DNA of 64,000 nt, taken from contig NZ_FNCW01000007.1 in NCBI RefSeq assembly GCF_900099815.1, positions 62,001 to 126,000 on the forward strand, read 5' to 3'. This DNA is from Psychroflexus sediminis (lineage in GTDB: Bacteria > Bacteroidota > Bacteroidia > Flavobacteriales > Flavobacteriaceae). The position numbers and the translations under genes were made by a program. The notes below the pieces were generated by a model. That model ran no database searches, had not been told where the DNA came from, and saw only the letters and a program-made list of their open reading frames with translations. Numbering within the stretch: the stretch's first letter is position 1; every line of letters begins with the position of its first letter. This document shows, one piece after another, positions 44,852 to 51,520 of this stretch.

Positions 44852-45129
44852 TCTTGAAGTCAACCCTGTGTTAACTGTATCTCTACAGAGAAAAAAACCA
44901 CGGAGTCACCAAGTTCACAGAGAAAAGGATTAAATTAAATAATTTTTAGTTACAAATAAAATTTTGTGTCCTACGGATCACAGCCTGCCCTGATTATAAC
45001 CGAATGGCGGAGAAAAAATCTTAAAACCTGCCTGCGTAGTATTTTATTAAGCAGAGGCGCTAAAAAATCGAATGGATTATAAAAGAATCCAAAAAAAACA
45101 ACTCTCTGTGTTCTCCGTGACTTTGTGGT
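44852..45129. repeat. Palindromic repeat element 1
   Basis: The core is 44897-45129, bounded by imperfect 26-bp inverted arms (ACCACGGAGTCACCAAGTTC at the left, ending ACTTTGTGGT at the right). It shares its interior with elements 2 and 3 (GTAGTATTTTATTAA, AGAGGCGCTAAAAA, TCGAATGGATTATAAAA). The similarity to element 3 extends left to about 44852 (AAGTCAACCCTGTGTTAACT). It holds no gene of its own. Confidence 0.82.
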
Positions 45130-45136
45130 GAAAATA

Positions 45137-45315
45137 ACCACGGCGTCACAAAGTTAAACTCCTTGTCTCAGCCTGCTCTGAGTATAATCAAAGGCTGGTA
45201 AAAAAAATCATAAAACCTGCCTGCGTAGTATTTTATTAAAAAGAGGCGCTAAAAACTCGAATGGATTATAAAAAAACCAAAAAACAACTCTCTGTGTTCT
45301 CCGTGACTTTGTGGT
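45137..45315. repeat. Palindromic repeat element 2 (shortened)
   Basis: This lies head to tail with element 1, only 7 bp away. It begins ACCACGGCGTCACAAAGTT but lacks about 50 bp of the left interior, including the rest of the left arm. The right part and right arm (45290-45315) are almost identical to element 1. It ends 31 bp before the stop of the TonB gene and so may also supply its 3' end. Confidence 0.82.
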
Positions 45316-45346
45316 GAAAAAGCCAAATAGTTAACATGAAAAGAAT

Positions 45347-46105
45347 TTATTCTATTATTTTGATAATGATAGATAGTGAAAATAATACTCCCACAGGTCG
45401 ACCGCGCTGTTCACCAGGCTTCATGTCTGGCAGCATTTCAACAACTCTTATACCTTCAGCCTCTAATTTTGGGTGAGGAGCCCTGGCAGCAATATCAACG
45501 ATAGATCCTGTATGATCAATCTTAAAGCCTATAAATACGCGATGTGTTCCACTGAGTTTTAAATCGTTCGCGATATCCATATCAAATTTTTCATGCATAA
45601 ATTCATTTACTTTCCGGTTCATGCATTCTTTTCGCTCTTCATTGCTATTCAGGCCCTCACATCCAGGAAACACCGGTACGGTTTCAATCACCGAAAAGGG
45701 CACGTCTTCTATCTCCTCTTCTACATCTTCCACTTCTCCCACGCCCACAATTTCTCCTGTGTTTGAAGCTGCTTTCACTTCTACACTCTCATTTTGGTTG
45801 GTTTCGCTAGATTGTATGTTCACCTCCTGTATGTCTAAATCATTATCAACAATTCTAATAGCCTCCGGAACAGGTGCCGGCGGGGCTGGAGGCGGTGGTG
45901 GTGGAGTATTTTTTATTTCTGTTATAGGTGCAGATTCTTTTTCTATTAAATTAAGATATAAGACTTCTGTTTCGGTGTGTTCATTTCTGTAAGTTTTACG
46001 TTCTATCATTATAAGTGAGAACGAAAGGGATATGATAAGTCCTATTTGAAAAAAGATAAGACTATACCTGGAGAGGTCTTTTTTTGGATTCTTTTTAATT
46101 TTCAT
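45347..46105 (-). CDS. TonB-type energy transducer
   Basis: This 252-residue protein couples the proton-motive force to outer-membrane receptors. A membrane anchor lies at about residues 15-36 (LIFFQIGLIISLSFSLIMIE), followed by a proline-rich periplasmic stretch (PPPPPPAPPAPVPEA, about 68-82) and a TonB C-terminal domain (about 140-252; VIETVPVFPGCEGLNSNEERKECMNRKVNEFM). The cysteine-containing FPGCE form is common in Bacteroidota. No exbBD is adjacent. The gene is enclosed by repeat elements 2 and 3. Confidence 0.9.
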   Translation of the reverse strand: MKIKKNPKKDLSRYSLIFFQIGLIISLSFSLIMIERKTYRNEHTETEVLYLNLIEKESAPITEIKNTPPPPPPAPPAPVPEAIRIVDNDLDIQEVNIQSSETNQNESVEVKAASNTGEIVGVGEVEDVEEEIEDVPFSVIETVPVFPGCEGLNSNEERKECMNRKVNEFMHEKFDMDIANDLKLSGTHRVFIGFKIDHTGSIVDIAARAPHPKLEAEGIRVVEMLPDMKPGEQRGRPVGVLFSLSIIIKIIE

Positions 46106-46204
46106 AATCCTATCTTTAGAAGTATCACTAATTTAAGGAAAACTAAAGTTTAAGTTTATGATAGAAATCAGGTCTGCTTAAAATAATTTTCATATCTTAA
46201 ATTA

Positions 46205-46477
46205 CCTTCTTCAAGTCAACCCTGTGTTAACTTCAGCTCTACAGAGAAAAAACTACGGAGTCACAAAGTTCACAGAGAAAAGGATTAAATTAAATAATTT
46301 TTAGTTATAAAATTTTGTGTTCTACGGGTCTCAGCCTGCCCTGAGTATAACCGAATGGCGGAGAAAAAACCAAAAAACCTTCCTGTGTAGTATTTTATTA
46401 AGCAGAGGCGCTAAAAACTCGAATGGATTATAAAAAAAACCAAAAACAACTCTCAGTGTTCTCCGTGACTTAGTGGT
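46205..46477. repeat. Palindromic repeat element 3
   Basis: The core is 46252-46477, with left arm ACTACGGAGTCACAAAGTTC and right arm ending CTCCGTGACTTAGTGGT. Its interior matches elements 1 and 2, and the left flank (from about 46205) matches the left flank of element 1. It lies in the 508-bp gap between the TonB gene and dxs. A 74-codon frame on the minus strand of this copy is not a gene. Between 46478 and 46601 I see nothing else. Confidence 0.82.
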
Positions 46478-46601
46478 GAAAAAACCATCATCCTGCCCGC
46501 GTTTCACTTTGGAAGACAGGTTCAGCATGAAACCTAGATCAGGTTTTAAATTCACTGAGTTTTACTCACCTCTCATCGCTTAAAAACTCACAGACTATTG
46601 G

Positions 46602-46609
46602 TAACTTTG
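46602..46609 (+). promoter_or_regulatory. Candidate -7 box (TAACTTTG) before dxs
   Basis: TAACTTTG matches TAnnTTTG and ends four bases before the dxs ATG (46614). No -33 TTG is at the expected distance. If used, the message would start at about the start codon. Confidence 0.42.
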
Positions 46610-46613
46610 TCTC

Positions 46614-48395
46614 ATGACTTTAGATTTGCTTTCTCACATACATTCACCTGAAGACTTACGTCAGCTTAAGGCTAAGCAGCTGGAGCAATTAGCCAAAGAG
46701 CTGAGAGAATTTATCATCGACGTAGTCTCCACCAAAGAAGGTCATCTCGGGGCCAGCCTTGGTGTGGTGGAACTCACCATTGCCCTGCACTACTGCTTTG
46801 AAACCCCAAAGGATTTATTGGTCTGGGATGTAGGCCACCAGGCCTACGGGCATAAAATCCTGACCGGGCGTCGTGACCGTTTTGAGACCAATAGAAAACT
46901 CAATGGGATTTCTGGATTTCCTAAACGGGAAGAAAGCATTTACGACACCTTTGGCACCGGCCATAGTTCCACCTCGATATCTGCTGCTCTGGGCATGGCG
47001 ATTTCATCTCAGCTGAAAGGGGATTTCCAAAAACAGCACATCGCTGTGATTGGAGATGCTTCCATAGCCTCTGGGATGGCATTTGAAGGCCTGAATCACG
47101 CCGGAGTGACTAAAGCTAACCTTTTGATTGTACTCAACGATAACGCCATCGGTATTGATCCCAGCGTGGGCGCTCTTAAAACCTACCTCACCAAAGCTAA
47201 AATCGGTAAAAAACCAAGTCAGGATAATATCATTGAAGCGCTCAACTTTCACTACGAAGGGCCTATCGACGGACATGATTTACCCGAGCTTTTAAAAGCA
47301 TTCGAAACCCTGAAAACCAAATCGGGCCCTAAACTCCTCCACGTCATTACCAAAAAAGGCAAGGGTTTAAAACAAGCCGAAGAAGACCAGGTGAAATACC
47401 ATGCTCCCGGCAAATTTGATAAACTTACCGGCGAAGTCCTGCCCAAAAACAACCAGGACTTAGCCCCCAAGTTTCAGGATGTCTTTGGACTGACGTTGCT
47501 GGAACTGGCCCAACAAGATGAGGCCATTGTTGGCATTACGCCGGCGATGCCTACGGGAAGTTCGCTGAAGTATATGATGGATGCGTTTCCGGACCGTGCC
47601 TTTGATGTGGGTATTGCCGAGCAGCACGCGGTTACTCTTGCTGCGGGCATGGCTACTCAGGGGCATAAAGTCTTTTGTGCCATCTATTCCACCTTTTTGC
47701 AGCGTGCCTACGATCAGGTGATTCATGATGTGGCCCTGCAAAATCTGCCGGTTGTGTTTTGCATTGACCGGGCCGGACTGGTCGGTAATGACGGTGCCAC
47801 GCATCATGGGGTGTTTGACCTGGCTTTTTTAAGATGTATCCCTAATTTGATTATTGCTGCACCAGCAGATGCTATTGAATTGAGGCAGCTTCTTTATACC
47901 GCTACTCAAAATCTTCAACAACCCATGGCCATCAGGTATCCAAGAGGACGCGGACAGATTAAAGACTGGAAAACGCCTTTCGAAAAGCTGGACATTGGCA
48001 AAGGAAGATGCCTTCAGGAAGGTTCGGATGTGGCAGTTTTAAGCTTAGGAAGTATTTCGAGGCACGTGTCTGAAAGCATCAGGTCTGTCGGTGACAGGTT
48101 CAGCATAGCTCACTACGACTTGCGGTATTTGAAACCTCTTGATGAAAATTTACTAGAATCTGTTTTTGATAAGTTTCAGCAGATCATCACCATTGAAGAC
48201 GGAACCGTAAAAGGCGGATTTGGAGATGCGGTTCTGGAATTTGCCCAAACCCAGAACTACACGGGCCATATCCATAAGCTGGGCATTCCTGACCGGTTTA
48301 TTGAACACGGGGATACCGACGAACTCTATGCCTTGGCGGGAATTTCTTCAGAAAAAATAAAAGAAATAATCCTTTGCATTTTGAATCAATCCTGA
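46614..48395 (+). CDS. dxs: 1-deoxy-D-xylulose-5-phosphate synthase
   Basis: Dxs joins pyruvate and glyceraldehyde-3-phosphate in the first step of the MEP isoprenoid pathway, using thiamine diphosphate. Motifs are complete: HLGASLGVVELTIALHYCF near residue 45, the TPP-binding stretch VIGDASIASGMAFEGLNHAG, the transketolase middle domain (FDVGIAEQHAVTLAAGMA) and the C-terminal domain. The GDAS replaces the usual GDGA and appears to be normal for Flavobacteria. The length is 593 residues. The gene is G+C-richer than the accessory genes just left of it. It ends overlapping the convergent phosphoesterase gene by 10 bp. Confidence 0.97.
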   Translation: MTLDLLSHIHSPEDLRQLKAKQLEQLAKELREFIIDVVSTKEGHLGASLGVVELTIALHYCFETPKDLLVWDVGHQAYGHKILTGRRDRFETNRKLNGISGFPKREESIYDTFGTGHSSTSISAALGMAISSQLKGDFQKQHIAVIGDASIASGMAFEGLNHAGVTKANLLIVLNDNAIGIDPSVGALKTYLTKAKIGKKPSQDNIIEALNFHYEGPIDGHDLPELLKAFETLKTKSGPKLLHVITKKGKGLKQAEEDQVKYHAPGKFDKLTGEVLPKNNQDLAPKFQDVFGLTLLELAQQDEAIVGITPAMPTGSSLKYMMDAFPDRAFDVGIAEQHAVTLAAGMATQGHKVFCAIYSTFLQRAYDQVIHDVALQNLPVVFCIDRAGLVGNDGATHHGVFDLAFLRCIPNLIIAAPADAIELRQLLYTATQNLQQPMAIRYPRGRGQIKDWKTPFEKLDIGKGRCLQEGSDVAVLSLGSISRHVSESIRSVGDRFSIAHYDLRYLKPLDENLLESVFDKFQQIITIEDGTVKGGFGDAVLEFAQTQNYTGHIHKLGIPDRFIEHGDTDELYALAGISSEKIKEIILCILNQS

Positions 48396-49120
48396 TTTCT
48401 GCCCGGCTCCTCCGGATATAACTCGTACACAGCATCGCTCTGCCAGACTTCTTTAGTATCAACATCAATAAGGCTTACAGGGCCTTTAAAGGCCGCACCG
48501 GTATCTATATTCCAGACATTGGCCAGATTCACCGGCTTGGTCTTCCCCATGCGCGTGGTAGGCGTGTGACCGATGTATATTTCCTTGAACAATTTTAAGC
48601 GATCCGGATAAAAATCGTCCTGAGGAGACAGTGTCTTATCCATAGCTTTCACCATTTCCCAAAGCGATCTGTCCCAATACACCGTATTGGGATAAAACTC
48701 TGCTGTAGGGCCATGCAGATTGGCAAAACCAGCATGTAAGAACAGGCGATTCTGCTCGTCGATGTGATAATTGGTCAGGTTTTCTAAAAACCGATGGTGC
48801 AGGTCTTTTATCGTAGAGCTCACGTCACGGTAGGCTTCTAAGGTACTTCCGCCGCCATGTTCAAGCCATTTGGCATTGGTTTCTCCGGTGCGAAACCAGT
48901 CCAGAACCAAATCGTCGTGATTGCCCCTTATAAAAATACACTCCTGCTCTTCTTTAAGCTGGATGAGGTAGGATAACAACTCGGGGGTTTCGCTCCAGCC
49001 GTCTACATAATCTCCAAGAAAAATCAATTGGTCACCTTTGCTTACCTCCGCCCGTTTCAAAACCTGTTCTAAAGCTCGAAATCCTCCGTGTATATCTCCA
49101 ATTGCTAATATTCTGCTCAT
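48386..49120 (-). CDS. Metallophosphoesterase (serine/threonine phosphatase-like)
   Basis: This calcineurin-like phosphoesterase has all metal-binding motifs: ILAIGDIHGG (GDxHG) at residues 4-13, LIFLGDYVDGW (GDxxDxG), FIRGNHDD (GNHD), and later LHAGF and YIGHTPT. The family includes protein phosphatases and diadenosine tetraphosphatases; the substrate is open. The length is 244 residues. It follows the AlbA_2 gene by 1 bp, so the two are co-translated. Confidence 0.93.
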   Translation of the reverse strand: MSRILAIGDIHGGFRALEQVLKRAEVSKGDQLIFLGDYVDGWSETPELLSYLIQLKEEQECIFIRGNHDDLVLDWFRTGETNAKWLEHGGGSTLEAYRDVSSTIKDLHHRFLENLTNYHIDEQNRLFLHAGFANLHGPTAEFYPNTVYWDRSLWEMVKAMDKTLSPQDDFYPDRLKLFKEIYIGHTPTTRMGKTKPVNLANVWNIDTGAAFKGPVSLIDVDTKEVWQSDAVYELYPEEPGRNQD

Positions 49121-49121
49121 C

Positions 49122-50261
49122 TTAATTGTATTTAATTTTTCGTAAAATTCTCATGTTGTCTTTAAGCCGCTCGTAGGCTTTCTTTTGAATCTGTTTCAGC
49201 AAAGGCTTGGCTTCTTCCAGTTTTTCCAAAGAGTTCTCAAAACCATTGAGGTAGGCGATAAGATAGATCGTAGACATATTGATCAGTTCTTTTTTTTCTG
49301 CTGAATTCAGGGGCAACTTTTTGGTTAGTTTTTTCAACAAACTATCGTTATGATTAAGATAGTGTCTCAGGGTTTTTTGATCGTATTGCGGCGGCTGAAA
49401 GACCAGTTGCGATTCGATGTCGTAATGCATATTGTCTTTAAACTGAATAGACACTTTTTCTAAAGGATAGTACTTAAACTTATTTTGAAGTCCCAGCTGA
49501 ACGTATTCTAAAATCTCGAACTTGTCATCATCGTATTGAATTTCAACTTCATCAAGATCGGAATAAAAGAGCTTGACCTGTTCGTTGATCAATTGTATAT
49601 TGACTCTGGAATAAAAGGTTTTATCGCCAACAAGTTTAGGCTTGGCTGCCCAACATAAGACGAAATATTCTTTAAAGACTTTGTATTTAGGGTTAAAATC
49701 ACGACTCTTCAGAATAAAATCATGAAAGCCATCCAGGGTTAATTCAATATTATTCTGAGAGTTTTGTTCTATGGCAGCGACAATTTCAGAATTGATATCC
49801 TTTATTTCGATGTCAAACACTTTGGGCTTACTGATGCTGCCTTCCCGCATAAAAACAGTTCCGCCCCAGTATTTCCAGATGTTCTTTCTCAGGGCACAAA
49901 TGCTGTTATCGTTTTTGGGACGTATGGAGACCAATCCCACGACTTTATCTTCTGGCAAATGCGGAAATTGTACATTCTCGTAAGAAACAATGGGTGGATG
50001 TTCCAGATAGGCATTCACCAGATTCTGAATCTTGCTGTCATCAAAAAAATCGACGCCAACAATTCGGTTGTTCTCATCCTCAACCCCTATGACGATATAA
50101 CTATTGCTTACAGGGTTGGTATTGGACAGGGAACAAACGTGTTTCAGGAATTTAGCCTTGCCCTCTTTGGAGCCAATATCGACCAGTAGTTTCTTGTCAT
50201 AGAAACTATTCTCCCCATTATGGGCAAGAAGATTTTTGATAAGGAGGCGCTTGTTAATCAT
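49122..50261 (-). CDS. AlbA_2 (Schlafen-like) domain protein
   Basis: This 379-residue soluble protein has an N-terminal AlbA_2/Schlafen-type domain (about residues 15-150; GSKEGKAKFLKHVCSLSNTN, SYIVIGVEDENNRIVGVDFF, VSIRPKNDNSI, VFMREGSISKP). Such domains bind nucleic acid or nucleotides and are often annotated as putative transcriptional regulators or ATP-binding proteins. The C-terminal half, rich in Lys and Leu, matches nothing I know and lacks a helix-turn-helix I can see. It is co-directional with the phosphoesterase. Confidence 0.85.
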   Translation of the reverse strand: MINKRLLIKNLLAHNGENSFYDKKLLVDIGSKEGKAKFLKHVCSLSNTNPVSNSYIVIGVEDENNRIVGVDFFDDSKIQNLVNAYLEHPPIVSYENVQFPHLPEDKVVGLVSIRPKNDNSICALRKNIWKYWGGTVFMREGSISKPKVFDIEIKDINSEIVAAIEQNSQNNIELTLDGFHDFILKSRDFNPKYKVFKEYFVLCWAAKPKLVGDKTFYSRVNIQLINEQVKLFYSDLDEVEIQYDDDKFEILEYVQLGLQNKFKYYPLEKVSIQFKDNMHYDIESQLVFQPPQYDQKTLRHYLNHNDSLLKKLTKKLPLNSAEKKELINMSTIYLIAYLNGFENSLEKLEEAKPLLKQIQKKAYERLKDNMRILRKIKYN

Positions 50262-50329
50262 AGACTTGGCTAAAATTACAAGAAAAAACGCAACTTAACT
50301 TACGACAGGTTTGAATTAATTGTAAAAAA

Positions 50330-50356
50330 AAACGAGACCCATAAAGGATCTCGTTT
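50330..50356 (-). terminator. Terminator of the receptor-lipoprotein operon
   Basis: An 11-bp stem with one mismatch (AAACGAGACCC / GGATCTCGTTT) and a 5-base loop is followed on the minus strand by a T run (complement of the A run at 50324-50332). It lies 22 bp after the lipoprotein stop. It is similar in sequence to the terminator at 54338-54366. Confidence 0.82.
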
Positions 50357-50378
50357 AAAAATAAAATAAGTTATTTTT

Positions 50379-51509
50379 TTAGGCATCCGGATTGTAGATC
50401 CAGCTTCCCTCTTCCTTGATTAAATAAACGGTTTCTGTACCTGAAGTACCCGTATATACGGCATAGGTTACAACAAACTTCTGTCCATTTTCAGCATCAG
50501 GAACTTTACTCTCTAATAAGATGTTCATCGCTTCCAGGATCATGTCTTCACTCCAGTAAGCAGATCTTCCCTCTCTGCGGTCAAAGTTGGCATAGTTGCC
50601 TGCACTGCCTGCTGGTTCAGGATATTTACCTGCTAAAGCATCAGCAATGATACTGAAATCACCAGCGGTTAATTCGTATTTAATCGTATTATCCGGAACC
50701 CAGGTTTCACCGTTATTACCAAACTGAAGCGTTTCAGGAACCACGTTGGTCAATAAGGTCCACATGTTATCCTTAAATATATAATTGGCAAATTGATAGT
50801 TTACCGAGCCATCATAATACTTGTATAAGACATGTTTTACAGTACCATCCACAATTTCCTCATCATAAAAAACGGTATTGTTTAGTAAAATTTGAAGTTT
50901 AGTTTCCGCCTGATCCTGGCTGTTGAAATTATTGAATCTACCGTGTCCCATTTCCTCATACTGAGCATCTGTCACTCTCATGGTTTCGTTCCACTTTGAA
51001 CCGTCAAATATGAATCCTTCAGTCCAAGTATTCACCGATCCGTCATAAAACTTAAACGTCAATAAAACCAGCTCGTCTTCTTCGGCATTTGGATATTTAT
51101 TGCTTAAGAAGTCTTTGATGTCTGCGTAGTTATCGAAGTTACCATATCTTGAATAGGGTTCATAGTCTTCACTTGTCAACCTATATCTAGTGGTATTGTC
51201 TCTAACTCTTAATACAGGTGAATATAAATCATATGTGATTAGTGCCTGAGAACCCTTTCCCCAAAACGGGAACATGTCACTTAGCAGCACAGGTACGAGT
51301 TCTTTGGCCTGGTCTGTATTGCTGAAGTTAGGAAATCTGAGGTCTAGAACATCCGTATAGTCTTCTTCAACCAAGGTGTATTCCACAGCGCCTACCACAG
51401 GCTCACTGTCAAGTTGCGCATTGATTTCGTTTTCAATGTCTTCTACCGGCTCACAGCTTAAGATGAATAAGCTAAAAAACAAGCCTGCTAAGAGAGATAT
51501 ATTTTTCAT
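50379..51509 (-). CDS. Four-repeat surface lipoprotein, partner of a TonB receptor
   Basis: This 376-residue lipoprotein has lipobox FILSC at residues 15-19. After the Cys the protein consists of four diverged repeats of about 80-95 residues. Each begins with Y-L-(x3)-D-Y or V-T-D-x-Q-Y, has an N-F or N-F-D motif about 15-20 residues on, and has a Y-K-F-Y-D-G-S or Y-x-x-Y-x-G segment near the middle or end. It starts 11 bp after a TonB receptor gene and so probably binds that receptor's substrate at the cell surface, in place of a SusD protein. I know no name for it. Confidence 0.8.
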   Translation of the reverse strand: MKNISLLAGLFFSLFILSCEPVEDIENEINAQLDSEPVVGAVEYTLVEEDYTDVLDLRFPNFSNTDQAKELVPVLLSDMFPFWGKGSQALITYDLYSPVLRVRDNTTRYRLTSEDYEPYSRYGNFDNYADIKDFLSNKYPNAEEDELVLLTFKFYDGSVNTWTEGFIFDGSKWNETMRVTDAQYEEMGHGRFNNFNSQDQAETKLQILLNNTVFYDEEIVDGTVKHVLYKYYDGSVNYQFANYIFKDNMWTLLTNVVPETLQFGNNGETWVPDNTIKYELTAGDFSIIADALAGKYPEPAGSAGNYANFDRREGRSAYWSEDMILEAMNILLESKVPDAENGQKFVVTYAVYTGTSGTETVYLIKEEGSWIYNPDA

Positions 51510-51520
51510 TTTAATGTGTT

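Noticed and set aside
44852-46477. Possible CRISPR array from the recurring segments
   Set aside because: Repeats are 180-230 bp with irregular spacing and inverted ends; there are no short regular repeats, spacers or cas genes.
44362-46477. Classical insertion sequence
   Set aside because: No transposase-like frame is present inside or beside the elements, and no target duplication could be seen.
46331-46555. A 74-codon minus-strand frame
   Set aside because: It lies inside repeat element 3, whose other copies do not keep the frame open.
46515-48106. GACAGGTTCAGCAT occurs both before dxs (46515) and inside dxs (48093)
   Set aside because: A shared 14-mer is expected several times by chance in 64 kb, and the flanks do not align.
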